From Manihot esculenta (lineage: Eukaryota > Streptophyta > Magnoliopsida > Malpighiales > Euphorbiaceae): a stretch of DNA of 64,000 bases. Where the stretch lies: positions 32,381,315-32,445,314 of the forward strand of contig NC_035171.2 of NCBI RefSeq assembly GCF_001659605.2. The letters are read 5' to 3'. Positions 24,611-36,660 of this stretch are shown here, piece by piece (the first letter of the stretch is position 1; each line of letters starts with the position of its first letter). A program made the translations under genes and the position numbers. The notes below the pieces were generated by a model. The model was not told the origin of the DNA. It worked only from the letters and a program-made list of their open reading frames with translations, and ran no database searches.

Positions 24611-25370
24611 TCATGCAATAGCTGGTTTAACCTGAACAGATGAGAAACAAAGAACCACAATCTTCTCAATGGCAGCTGAAAATGTAGCAGAGAACTCAAC
24701 ATGACTAGGATGTGTTTGAAAAGCAGTGTAGTCTTGTTTCTTGTCAAAAGTCATTGAGATTGCATGAGTAAATCCTTGTGTAAGCATCTCTGGGCTCTCC
24801 AAATCCTCTCCCCTGTCAAAAACACAAACACATGATATGCAAACTCAGGTTCCACTAAACAAAGAAACCTTTACCAATGGGCTTTAATTCATTGAGACCC
24901 TGGTCATTTCCAGAGCTGAAAAGGCTTTGAGTTCGAGCCAATTGTGCCAAAAAAAAAGAGCAAAGACCTTAATTTTCATGGTGATCTAGAGAAGATGTAT
25001 AAGGGCTAAGGTAAATAACTAAAGACTTACCATGCAAACACATGATATGCAAACTTGGGTTCCACTAAACAAAGAAATATGCCAATGGGTTTTAATTCAT
25101 GGATACCCTATTTATTTTTAGGATCGAGAGATCTCGAATTTGAGTTTCAATTGGAGCAAATTGTATAAAAGGAAAAAAAAAAGCAAAGAAACCTTGATTT
25201 CATGGTTAGCTAGAGAAGCATGTATAAGGGCTAAGTAATAAACTAAAGACTCACCATGCAAAGGTCTTGACAAGATCAACATCAGAAACCAGCTTCTCCA
25301 AGCCTTTCATAATGTCCGCCACCACAGCGCCTTCCTTAAACCTAACAATGACCAAGTGCTCGAACCCCAT
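24611..25370 (-). CDS. Stress-responsive A/B-barrel (Dabb) domain protein, 2 exons
   Basis: Exons 25255-25370 and 24611-24812 join in frame to 105 aa. The protein is one Dabb domain: MGFEHLVIVRFKEGAVV at the start, LVKTFAWGEDLESPEML in the middle across the intron, then GFTHAISMTFDKKQDY, TAFQTHPSHVEFS and the last strand KIVVLCFSSVQV. This is the layout of the small dimeric HS1/POP3-like proteins; I recall At5g22580 as close. Stress or defence roles are described for some members; the substrate is not known. Intron 1 (24813-25254) contains a tandem duplication that includes a second GTAAGT donor at 25030, so mis-splicing is possible. In Arabidopsis the homologs of this gene and of the CA1Pase at the window start lie close together (from memory). 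Confidence 0.88.
24828..25262 (-). repeat. Tandem duplication (about 210 + 225 bp) within the Dabb intron
   Basis: Units 24828-25037 and 25038-25262 both begin ACACATGATATGCAAACT and both end CTAAAGACTyACCATGCAA, with a SINE-like, A-rich middle in each. The right unit contains the real splice donor; the left unit contains a copy of it (CATG followed by GTAAGT on the minus strand). Identity is moderate, so the event is not recent. Confidence 0.8.
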
Positions 25371-26009
25371 GGCAGCTGAGTGTTGAACAAACACACCCTA
25401 AAATCTGCCACCAAACCCTTAGTATATATACACAAAGAGAGACACTTATTGTTCATGTGTCAACTTCCACAGTCCATCTGTCCACTGTCACACTCCATGA
25501 CATATAATTTCACTCGCTTTGTGTTACCCAAAAATTAAAAAACAAAAAAAAATGAAGCTTTCTTGGACAGCATCTGCAGATGAATATATGGGAATGGTAC
25601 AATGCATGATATTGCATGGTCTATAGACCCACTACTCAGCAACTTCTTTGCTCCACCTTACAGTAAAAATTTGTCCTCATCACCATTGTCTGGTAATATT
25701 TGCTTTTCCACATGAAATGGGGTCCTATGTGTGAGTGCATGCTATGTATTTTTCTTGAATTTTGGACTTGTATTTTCCATAGGTGTTATCATAACATGAC
25801 AGTGCCTTCAATTTTATTTTATCTATTTCTTATTTTCTATCCATGTGCGAGGAATGAAAATGGCCTAAAGCACCTTTTCCTCTCTCTCTCTCTCTAAACT
25901 TTACTGGCTTTTTCTCCATGTCCTTCCCATGTGCTTCAAGGTTATATTATTGGACTCCAATAAATCAACGTCATATCTCTGCTTTTAGCTTTAAGAAAAA
26001 TTTATATTT
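25371..26009. other. Dabb upstream region, non-coding
   Basis: Presumed promoter of the Dabb gene (minus strand) and further intergenic DNA with a short CT run near 25881. No gene supported. Confidence 0.5.
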
Positions 26010-26400
26010 AGGCCCCATATTATAAAAAAATTTATTAATTAATTTCTTAATTTTAAAATATATATTAAAATATTTTTAATGTTCTAAAAAATATTACTAA
26101 TTAGTTCTCCGTTAATGTTAATTATAATTATTAAGTGTTTTACTATTTAATTTTTATATTTTAAAAAAACTCATTAGTTAGTTCTTTAATTTTATAAAAA
26201 ATATATATTAATTAATCATTTGAATCGATGGCATTTTAAATTTTTTTATAATGTTTAATAATTAAAATTAATGGAGAAGTTAATTAATAGACTTTTAAAA
26301 TATTAAAAATATTTTAATATATTTTTTAAAAGTGAAAAATTAACTTTTATAATATAGAGATTAAATAATAAATTTTTCATAATTTATTTTTTTCTTATCG
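26010..26400. mobile_element. AT-rich fold-back MITE-like element
   Basis: The left arm (about 26015-26130) and the reverse complement of the right arm (about 26255-26390) align over roughly 110 bp, for example ATATTAAAATATTTTTAATG against ATATTAAAATATTTTTAATA, and TTCTCCGTTAATG against TTCTCCATTAATT. No coding capacity. Related sequence at 9530-9910. Confidence 0.6.
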
Positions 26401-27216
26401 AAGAAAAAGGCTAAAATTTTCATTAATTTAAAATTATATTCAAACCCTTTAAAATTAAGACCAATTGTATGCAAAACTCAAAATTTTATTAACAAAAATA
26501 AAAGAAGCAAACAATTTATAGTCGGTGCATTTTGTTATGGATAGCAACCATAAAATTTAAATTTTGGTACAAATAGTTTTGAGATTCAACTCTAATTGCC
26601 CTTAATCTTAAAGTTTGGGGTATGTGGTTTAAAATAAGAACTTTTGGATATAATTGTAATTAGTGTAAAATTTTGGTTTTTTTATCGGATTCGCCTTTTC
26701 TGTTTTCTTTTTTCTTATAAAGAAAATAGATATCAAGGGAAGTTATGATGTTATTATCATCAATTATCTTGGGACATTTCATTTTCTTTCACATTACAAT
26801 GTCTAATATTCATACCAAATTTTCCACTAAAATTGTCCTTAAAAGTTTGTCCATTAGCTTTTGGCTAATGTCTGATTCACTCAATTCAAAAGATTTCTTC
26901 GGATTCTCAGCTAAAGCTATTATCATGGCTTTATTCAAACTTTTTGAACTAAATAGTTAGAAATTAAGTCCAATATCCAATTCCCATATCTGAAATGTAA
27001 TTAACTAATTATGGGTATCTGCCATTTTTTACATTCATGAACAAAACAGAATTTTATCTTACTCTATCCCACATTTAGGGTAACCCTAAACTATCCAAGC
27101 ATTGGGGGACCAGTAGATGTGTTTAGGGCCATTGATACCCTAATGAACATAAATGATGTCATTGCTTTTGATGTGTAATTTTCCTTTAGTTCTGTTTCAG
27201 TTAGAGTTGCTGGGTC
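26401..27216. other. Intergenic DNA left of the copia insertion
   Basis: AT-rich. It resumes after 32214 on the other side of the retrotransposon, so 27216 and 32215 were adjacent before the insertion (apart from the duplicated GGGTC). Confidence 0.6.
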
Positions 27217-27689
27217 TGTTAGGAAATTAAAACAATAAATTAATTTAAATCCCTGAATCATGCATTCACTAGATTTAAGAATTAAATCGAACAAATAAAC
27301 TAGACACGCGTACCTGACATCATGGTGTATTGAATTAAATTCTTGTAGTACACAAGAGTAGGTATGCAGTCTTGCAGGAATACCAAATAAGAGTTTGAAA
27401 AGAACAATAGCTAAGGAGACTAGGGTTCTATCTTATTTGATTCCCCGGAGACCACGACCTTATAAAACCCTATTGGGTAGGTTAATTTCTATTTCGGTCC
27501 TTTAACAAAATAGAAATTACTAAAGGGTCTCTACACTGTAATCCTATAACCATACTGATACCTTTAATAGTCAATAAAATCAATATAGACCACTTCAATA
27601 ATTGACTATTCATATAACCACATATCATATTTATTATTTACATATTAGCCCATAAATTATTTAGAATAATTACAAAATTAATTCTAACA
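27217..27689 (-). repeat. 3' LTR of the copia element
   Basis: 473 bp, ends TGTTAG/CTAACA. On the coding (minus) strand this is the downstream LTR and follows the polypurine tract. Confidence 0.95.
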
Positions 27690-27701
27690 ATCTCCCACTT
27701 G
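27690..27701 (-). other. Polypurine tract of the copia element
   Basis: On the minus strand AAGTGGGAGAT abuts the 3' LTR, the usual copia plus-strand priming site. Confidence 0.8.
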
Positions 27702-28106
27702 GGCTAACAAGTGTAAAATAAATATGAATATCAAAAGTGCGCACAAAAATGTAGTTACATAAGATATCAAAAATAATCCCGTCCATTAGTAATATTGACA
27801 AAGGACTAAAGAAACATTCGCCATATCTCATGACTAAGTTCAACATTAATCACATTGTCAATACCCCCAAATGACATAGATTTATTATAGGAGTGTAGCA
27901 TGGAAACTACATATAAAGTGATCATATTATGCCTGTTTCCAACTGGTCACACAAAATTGAGATCAATTTTAATACAGAGTGCAATAAACATCAAAAATGA
28001 GCTCAATTCCAATTTCATTAAAATAGAATAAAATATCCAAAACAAAATAGAGCATCCATCCAAAAGAAATGTAATGGTTTACATAACAAGCAAACTCCCA
28101 CTAAAA

Positions 28107-30190
28107 CTAGACAGTCTCAAACAAAATGATACCCATGTGAGCAGTATGCTCATGGAAAAGCTTCGGTATCACTGCCTTAGTAAGCGGATCCGCAATCATG
28201 GAGTCTGTCCCAATATGCTCTATGGATATTTGTTCACTCTGTACTCTCTCCTTCACAGCTAAAAACTTTATCTCGATGTATTTCGATCGAGAAGAGCTTC
28301 TGTTGTTGTTGGAGAATAAAACTGCTGAATTGTTGTCGCAATATAACTTTAGTGGTCTTTCAATACCACTTACAATACGCAGTCCTGCGACAAAGTTTCT
28401 CAGCCAAATTGCCTGATTTGATGCCTCATAACATGCTACAAATTCTGCTTCCATGGTGGAGGTGGCTACAAGAGTTTGTTTCGCACTCTTCCAGGAAATA
28501 GCACCACCAGCCAATAGATAAATGTAGCCCAATGTGGATTTTCTACTATCTTGACATCCGGCGAAATCAGAATCAGAATACCCAATGATCTCCAGCTGAT
28601 CTGATCTCCTATAAGTGAGCATATGTCCTCTAGTTCTCTGAAGATATCTCAATACTCTTTTGGCTGCTTTCCAGTGATCCATGCCTGGATTATGGAGATA
28701 TCGACCCAACATGCCTACAATGAAAGAAATATCTGGACGAGTGCAAACTTGAGCATACATTAGACTCCCAACTGCTGATGCATAAGGAATCTTCTGCATT
28801 TCCTGAATCTCAAGTTCACCTTTAGGACACTGTTTAAGACTAAATTTATCTCCTTTAGCGACAGGTGTATCAATTGGTTTACTATTTTGCATACCAAACC
28901 TCTTGAGCACTTTCTCAATATAGCTCTTTTGTGATAATCCAAGAATACCTCGAGAACGATCTCGATGAATCTGAATCCCTAAAACAAAAGAAGCTTCACC
29001 CAAATCTTTCATTTCAAAGTGTTTTGAAAGAAAGACTTTGGTTTCATGCATCAATTCTAAAGAGTTAGTAGCAAGAAGTATGTCATCCACATACAGAACC
29101 AAAAAGATATACCTACTCCCACTGAACTTGTGATACACACAATCTTCAACAGTATTTGTCTCAAAACCAAACGAGACAATTACTTGATGAAACTTAAAGT
29201 ACCACTGACGAGAAGCTTGCTTGAGCCCATAAATGGATTTCTTTAATCTGCAAACCATTTGCTTCGGATCTCCAATCACAAAGTTTTCTGGTTGCACCAT
29301 ATAGATGGTTTCATCAATGTCTCCATTGAGAAACGCAGTCTTAACATCCATTTGATGAAGTTCAAGGTCAAAATGTGCAACTGAGGCCATGATTGTCCTA
29401 AAAGAGTCCTTTGAAGAAACTGGAGAAAAGGTCTCTGTATAGTCAATCCCTTCCTTTTGAGTATAACCTTTTGCTACAAGACGGGCTTTATATCTCTCCA
29501 CATTACCTATAGAATCCCTCTTGGTTTTAAATATCCATTTGCAACCAATGGGTTTCTTTCCTTCAGGTAATTGAACGAGATCCCATACTTTATTGTCTTG
29601 CATAGATTTATACTCTTCACCCATTGCCTCAATCCACTTATGAGAGATAGAACTCTGCATGGCATGATGGAAACTGATAGGATCATTTTCTATCATGTCT
29701 ACAGTATCTACATGTTCTTGAAGAAATACTAGATAATCATCAGGGATAGCACTTCTTCTCTCTCTAGTAGACCTTCTTAAAGGCAAAGGTTCTTGAGGTT
29801 GTTGAGCTTGATTTGAAGGAAGAATAACTTCTCCATCCTGCTGGAGAGGTTGTTCAACATTGTCTTGTATTGGTTCTAAAATTGCTTCTTGATTAGTGAT
29901 AGGCGCAGGAGCCTGAACACTAGTAGGAGCAATAACAGGAAACAATATTGAGTTTTCTTGACTCATTTCCTCCTCAAAGACAATGTTTCTTTCTTTATTT
30001 CTCCCCCCAAACTCTACATCCTCAAAGAATGTTGCAATATTCGTCTCAAAAATAGTTCTAGTGGTGGGATTATAGAACTTATAACCCCTTGACCGCTCAG
30101 AATAACCAACAAAGTAGCAGCTAACAGTTTTGGCATCCAACTTTGACTCATTAGGCCTATAAGGCTTAGCTTCAGCAGGACACCCCCAAA
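28107..30190 (-). pseudogene. Copia pol, C-terminal part: end of integrase, reverse transcriptase, RNase H
   Basis: Open from a stop just above 30190 to the stop at 28107, about 690 codons with no internal stop or frameshift. Order: the end of integrase (SPIWGCPAEAKPYRP and a YFVGYSERSRGYKFY block), a Pro/Gln-rich linker, the RVT_2 reverse transcriptase with LVLYVDDILLAT (YVDD near residue 350 counted from 30140), then the copia RNase H with YSDSDFAGCQDSRKSTLGY and DNNSAVLFSNNN. Gag, protease and the integrase catalytic core are absent; upstream sequence joins directly to a leader. The lack of further damage and the matching LTRs show a young deletion derivative. It has no proper start codon of its own. 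Confidence 0.93.
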
Positions 30191-31722
30191 TGGGAGATTG
30201 TTAGGATTGAATGACATGTTGGCTGACATCAGAGAAAATAAAACAAAATAAGGACAAAATTGCTCACAATCCACAAATTTTGAAACAAAAGTCAAAAGTA
30301 GAGTTCAATGTTTGGAAATAAGATACCGGCACAACATTAAAGTTTTTCATCTTTGGATGTAAAAAAAAAGTTAACTTGTAATTGGCATCTTACTTAGCAA
30401 TCAAATATTGACAATTTAGTCCTGTCAAATAATAAACCTTCCTTTGGGCCGATTTATTATTCACATGGATAATTTACAAAACAATTGTCACATATTTATC
30501 ACCGAATGTGTATTCAAAATCAGCCAGATAGCAACCTTCCTTTGGGCCGGTTAACTACCCGCAAGGAATTTTAATACACCTGTCTAATATTCCAAATAAA
30601 TTAATTTTCCACAATAGAGGTCACTTTGGCGACTTATTGCTTCAACTAACTTACTCTTATAAATATTCGACAAATAAGGACTTAAAGGTTTTCCAAAATT
30701 GAACTCAAAATAAATTGATTAAATTAATTGCCCTTCCTGAAAAAAAAAATTCAATCCTTAAATGACAAAATTTTAAAGATTAAATAACTGAAATTGGGCT
30801 AAATTAATTTAAAATATAAGTTTTGGGGTCAAAATTAATTAAATGAAAGTCTGATGGGCTAGAAAAGAACTAGAAAAAAACTTTAGGGGTTGAAAAGAAT
30901 TAAGGCAGCAGACTGGGCCACCAGCTGAATGGGCCAGGCCAAAATAGGCCCAAAACAACGAAGCCCAGCCGTGTGCAGCCTTAGGGTCCAGCGCCAAAAC
31001 GGCGCCGTTCCACTAATGGCCAAAACGCACACGCTGAGAAGAACAAGGGCCAAAGTGAAATGTTGCAGAATGGCCTAAATGAAAAAGAAGAAAGCCGGAA
31101 GGACTGGACTGTAAAAGTCCAGTCGTCCCCTTCCTTTCTCACGCGAACCAGTCTGCAACAACCCTAGCCGCCGCCTGCAAATCTTCCAACCAGCCTCTCC
31201 GCCGCCTCTTGCTGCCTAAGATCACCACCAGAGACTCAGGCGAGTCTCCTGCAACAATAGGTAACCTTAAAACAGCGTGATTGGCCACAGATAGCTCGAA
31301 AAATCGCAAAACAAAATCTGCGATGGAGGTTCGAAAAACGGAAAAACAGAAGCTTTGGCCTCCGATTTAGGCCACCGCCGTCGCTGGAACTCGGAGGTTC
31401 CGGGAAAAATACACATTCCGACACCAAAACCATCTAACTTCCGATTCAATTCGCCCTAAAACTAAAATCGAAAATCAAGTTCAAAGCTTCCTTCGAAACT
31501 GTTCTTCGATGAACAGTAACCCGAAATCCAATTTTTTTTTTTTTAATTTTACAAAAATTAATTAATTGATTTTTAATGATTCAATATTCGAAATTTGAAT
31601 ACATTATTCCAGAAAATCAATCAAACAACAAAATAAATTCCGGCAATACAAAATTAATTCAGAATCACTAATCAACAAAATATTGTTCGATCAACAAAAA
31701 ATTCTAAATCTAGCAATATGCA
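30191..31722 (-). other. Copia leader region with gag start remnant and deletion junction
   Basis: About 1.5 kb between the PBS and pol with no long frame. Near 30190-30240 the minus strand has an ATG-led stretch (MSANMSFNPNNL) that runs directly into pol sequence in another frame. I read this as the start of gag fused out of frame to integrase by the internal deletion. A 17-bp motif (AACCTTCCTTTGGGCCG) occurs twice, at 30435 and 30533. Confidence 0.55.
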
Positions 31723-31727
31723 TTTCA

Positions 31728-31741
31728 GCTCTGATACCACT
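31728..31741 (-). other. Primer-binding site (initiator tRNA-Met)
   Basis: Minus strand TGGTATCAGAGC starts two bases from the 5' LTR end, the classic complement of the 3' end of plant initiator tRNA-Met. Confidence 0.9.
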
Positions 31742-32214
31742 TGTTAGGAAATTAAAACAATAAATTAATTTAAATCCCTGAATCATGCATTCACTAGATT
31801 TAAGAATTAAATCGAACAAATAAACTAGACACGCGTACCTGACATCATGGTGTATTGAATTAAATTCTTGTAGTACACAAGAGTAGGTATGCAGTCTTGC
31901 AGGAATACCAAATAAGAGTTTGAAAAGAACAATAGCTAAGGAGACTAGGGTTCTATCTTATTTGATTCCCCGGAGACCACGACCTTATAAAACCCTATTG
32001 GGTAGGTTAATTTCTATTTCGGTCCTTTAACAAAATAGAAATTACTAAAGGGTCTCTACACTGTAATCCTATAACCATACTGATACCTTTAATAGTCAAT
32101 AAAATCAATATAGACCACTTCAATAATTGACTATTCATATAACCACATATCATATTTATTATTTACATATTAGCCCATAAATTATTTAGAATAATTACAA
32201 AATTAATTCTAACA
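31742..32214 (-). repeat. 5' LTR of the copia element
   Basis: 473 bp, apparently identical to 27217-27689. It contains a TATA-like GTTTTATAAGG on the minus strand, presumably the element's promoter. Confidence 0.95.
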
Positions 32215-35200
32215 GGGTCATCTTCAGACAATAGACATGCCAAACTTGTTATCTTCATTAATAATTTAGAACCATGTCTATCCACCGTATCTTCAAAGTC
32301 TTTATCCAAAATGTTAGCCTATTTGTCAACCGATCCGCATCGAAATAAAAAATAAATAAATTTCTACTTAAAATAAAATTTATAATAATAATGAGCAAAA
32401 TCGATTATAAAGGAATTGATAAATAAATTAATTTTATTGAATAAATAAAATAAAATAAAATAAAATAAAATAAAATAAAATAAAATGTAGAGGTTTTGAA
32501 AAAAGAAGTGAAAATAAATAAAATCAATTTAAAAAATAAATAATTAAATTAAAAAAAAGAATCAAAACGAGAAATATTCAGTTAAAAAAATAATATTAAT
32601 TTTAACTTTATTATTCATCACAAATATAAAAATAATTTAAAATTAATTTTTGATAAATCAGTTATAGATATCAAAAATTAACTAGTTCTAACTTTTGGAC
32701 AACCAATTCAATTACAGTATTAAGATTTAGAAGGATCTGATTTTAACTAACAAATACGAGAGAGGTTTGGTTCTTTTAAGTTAAATTATATTGTTCCTTA
32801 AGAGAGGTTTACACAATCTAATTCACCACTTGTTTCAGATTAAACTGAACAATTACGAATTTAATCAATCTGAATAGCAATATATTATTCTAATAACTAT
32901 GCAGCGGTCTTATTGCAATAATTAATAGAATAATAATAAATACTAGTAACAGAAACAATATAAATATCAAGAACGATTAAAAAAACAATAGAATCACATA
33001 AATTTCACAACCAATTAAATTGAAATTTCAATTATCTTTTAATTGAAAAAAAGAAATTAGTCACACATGTTCATAGTTGAAACATCACTAGAAGAATAGT
33101 GTTTTCAGCCTTCTAAACTAATATAAGAATGGGAGATAAGAGATAAGATGATATGAGAGATATATCAGAATGTTTTCTTTTTATAGTGTCAAGTCCTAAT
33201 CTAATATAAGTATAATTAGATAAAATTAAAGTTGAATATATCTAGAAGAGAGAGTTATATGTTTATTTTTCCAATTTGAAATTAGACTCTATTCGTCAAG
33301 TATGTTATGTCCATAGTATAGTCCATAATAAAATTCGTCTAGAAATTTGAGTTTAAGTAAGACTCTGCTTCTTATTCTTTTACGAATTTGATTGTGTCCA
33401 TATTTAATTTCAGAATGTAGAGTACAAATTGATTTTTTTCTTATTATTCTCTAATCCTTATTTAACCTATTAAGATAATAAAATTTAAACGAATTAACTT
33501 ATTTTAAAGAAAATCAAATTCAATATCTAAGTGTTTTAAAATATTAAAACTACATAATTTTCATATTATCACCAAAGTAGAAACCGGAAGCCAACATATT
33601 TAAGCATATCAACCAAAATTTTAACAGTAATTTGGTCTAGTACTTATTAACCATTTGATTAACAATCGGAAGAATAACATTTCCTGGATCAATTTCAAAG
33701 GAGTTGTCAGGAAATTCCTATCTTAATTGTTGGCTAGAGATGCTCTTAATTAAGCCGGCAAGTTGATTATGATTGTTGTTATTATTATTATTTAATTTTT
33801 TTTTTATGTTAGACTGATTTAAGTTTAGAAAGAGTTTTCTCTATTTTTTAACTTTCTTTTTTTGAATTACTAGAACTCATTGCCAGTTAAACTTACAGCT
33901 TTTCCTTACTCTTTCAGGAAGGAACAGCCTCTTCCCTAGTCTCGGTACATTAGTTCGCTAGAAGGGTATCGTTTAATGATCGGTACATGTGAGATTGGTA
34001 CCATATTTGCATGCAAGCCTTTGGTGACTCTTAACACCGATTAGATGAGGGAGCTCTAGCCACCACTTTTCTGTAGTTGCGATTTATCTTTCTCTTTATT
34101 TGAGCTGTGATTAGTCTCATTTGATTGCACCTATCAGATCTTAAAGATAAGCTTGTTGATTAAATTTATAGTCCAATTTGCATCTTTTAACATTTGGAAG
34201 GATTTTTAATGGAGTCCTCCTTTGTTGATTGTTAAATGGGGGGTTTCTTCTTTACCATGGTGCTATAATCCCCTTTTGTTTCTTGATGCGATTGAATTGG
34301 AAATTTTTCATTTATTATCTTGGGAATCCATGAAGTAGATCTGTGCTTTCTTTGGTTGTGATAAGGTCCTTCAGCTTAATATCAACAGCCGAATTAAAGC
34401 GGACGGTGGCGAAAGTTTATAGGCACTTTTAGATCTTATGATGGTTGGAGTTTAGGGACTATGCTGGGTTATGGGCTATGAGCATAGGCCTAGGGAGTAG
34501 TAGATGCTTGAATATTGCACATGAAGGGATCCTGCTCAAAGCCATAAGTAGCAAAACCCTGTAGCTTTCCCAAGAGAGCTAGGAGGCTTTTACCTTTTGT
34601 GGGTTGAGTGGCTAACCCTAGGACATTATTTTGCTTAAATACCCTAAAAAATATATCCATCAAATTCAAACTCTTTCGATCTTCTTACCTCTTAATTTTA
34701 GCAAAAATTCACTGTAAACAAAAAAAAAAAATTTAAAATTAATTTTAAAAGCAGATTATATTAGCAGTGAATGGAAAGGAAATTGAGGGTGGCGACAGAG
34801 GAGGAGGCCCTCGTGCAAGGAATAATTGGAAGATTAGATGTCTTATCTGGCAGTGGCAGTGTGCCCTAAACACTAAACAAAATTATCAGTAGACTGTACA
34901 TTCAAATTCAAAAGCCTCAATAATAAGCTCACGTTCACCTTCGTCTCTCAAAATTTGAATGGGATTCAGATTTCTGTACACTTGCTTTTAGGACACTGCT
35001 TTTCCCTGACAACTCCACCTCTTTTGCTTCTTTACCCTCTCCTTTTTCATTTTCTTGGGAAATCAAATCTCTTCAAAATTTTACCTTAAGGCAATTTTTA
35101 TCAGATTTATACAAATAAAAATATTTTTATTTAATGTTATTGAATAATACATAATTACTAATATAAACCATATTTAAAAATAAAATACAAAATATGTTTT

Positions 35201-35267
35201 TTAAAACTAAAATTTAAATTAAGGAAATATTTAACTATAATAATAAATTAACATGAAGCTTTAAGCT
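32215..35267. other. Intergenic DNA between the copia element and the tandem duplication
   Basis: Includes an (TAAAA)8 run at 32446-32485. The segment 33890-34620 is noticeably less AT-rich and more mixed in composition than its surroundings, but no frame or domain was recognised; it may be a decayed repeat. Confidence 0.5.
32446..32485. repeat. (TAAAA)8 microsatellite
   Basis: Eight perfect pentanucleotide repeats. Confidence 0.95.
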
Positions 35268-36458
35268 TTTTCATCCATTATTATTATTATTTTATAAATT
35301 TCGGTTATTTTGCTTACTCCATTCATATAGAGCAAATTCTTTTCCTGAAGAAAATTTATGTTAGCTAATATTTGAATTAATATTAAGTAAAGAATTAATT
35401 TCAAAATGCTCTCTCAAGTTTCTAACTCTATTCAGCCAAAATTCTGTATGACCCAGAGGGCTTTTGGCCCATTGAAAAAAGATCTAATTAGACAAGTACA
35501 AAGTTAAAGGGAAGTTAGAATCTTAGTTCTTGTAATTGAAAGATAAATGTATTTTGTGATACCCAAGTTAGCAGGAAAAAAGAATTAATTTAAAATTTTA
35601 ATTTAATTTTTTATTTTTTTAATTTAATTTTTTATTTTTTTAATTTAATTTTTATTTTTAATAAATTTAAAAATTTTTATTTTATTTTATTTTAATAAAA
35701 ATAATAATAAAATTAAACCGGTTAGTTAGTGATAATAATATATTATTTTTGATAATATAAAAAAAATTAGAGTATAACTAAAATTGAAATATTTTAATTA
35801 AATTTTAAAATAATAAAATTAAAATATAAAAAAATAAAGTCAAACTAATTAAACTGAATTGATTCGATTTAAATTAATTTTTATTTAAAATAAATTTAAT
35901 TTAATTTTTATAAATATTAAAATTTTAATTTTTAATTTATTCGATTAATTTCATTTTAAACTAAATCAATCGAATCGAATAGAATAGAATGACCCTTAAT
36001 TAAAATATACCTATTTACTCCTAATTTATTAGAGTAATACATATCTAAATTAACATATGAATCATCATTAAAATATTAAATAATTAAAAAATTTAATAAA
36101 TAAATATTTTATTTAAATTTTTAATAATAATTTAAAAATAAATTTAAATCAAAATATGAAATTTAATTTTTTTTAACTATATCTTATCATTTAAAGACAA
36201 ATTTAACTTTTTAATTAATATTACCTTTAATTATATAATTTAAAATATATAAAATTTTTCTATTTATTAATTTAGAGAATCTTTTAGCCTTAATTTGTTA
36301 AAACGTTTCTCTTTTCGACTAACCTTTCGTCTTAATTAACTGATTAAGTGATTTCATGAAAAATATTATATATGATTGATTGTAAATCAACATGATCTAG
36401 GATTATAATAAAAATCATGGACAGCAAAATTTCTCGATTTCATGGGCTCAACCAAAAG

Positions 36459-36629
36459 AGGAAAAATTAATAAAGGTTTTATCAAAATTTTCTATAAATT
36501 TGAGGGATTAATATGAGGAAAAATTAATAAAGGTTTTATCAAAATTTTCTATAAATTTGAGGGATTAATATGAGGAAAAATTAATAAAGGTTTTATCAAA
36601 ATTTTCTATAAATTTGAGGGATTAATATG
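36459..36629. repeat. 57-bp tandem repeat, three copies
   Basis: Three head-to-tail copies of a 57-bp unit beginning AGGAAAAATTAATAAAGG. Unit 2 of the large duplication has a single copy at each equivalent place (near 51977 and 54197), so the expansion is specific to unit 1. Confidence 0.9.
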
Positions 36630-36660
36630 ATAAAAAAAATGAATTGGGAAAGTTAAAAAA

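Larger units (their letters stand above)
27217..32214 (-). mobile_element. Ty1/copia LTR retrotransposon, internally deleted, very recent, 4998 bp
   Basis: Complete at both ends: LTRs of 473 bp at 27217-27689 and 31742-32214, both TGTTAGG...TCTAACA, with no difference seen between them. The target duplication GGGTC is perfect (27212-27216 and 32215-32219). Coding direction is minus. A primer-binding site matching initiator tRNA-Met adjoins the right LTR, and a polypurine tract adjoins the left LTR. The RT-RNase H part of pol is open, but gag, protease and most of integrase are missing, so the copy is non-autonomous and must have been mobilised in trans if the deletion preceded insertion. Confidence 0.95.

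Noticed and set aside
36459..36629. Regular repeats that could suggest a CRISPR-like array
   Set aside because: The copies are directly adjacent without spacers, in a plant nuclear genome.
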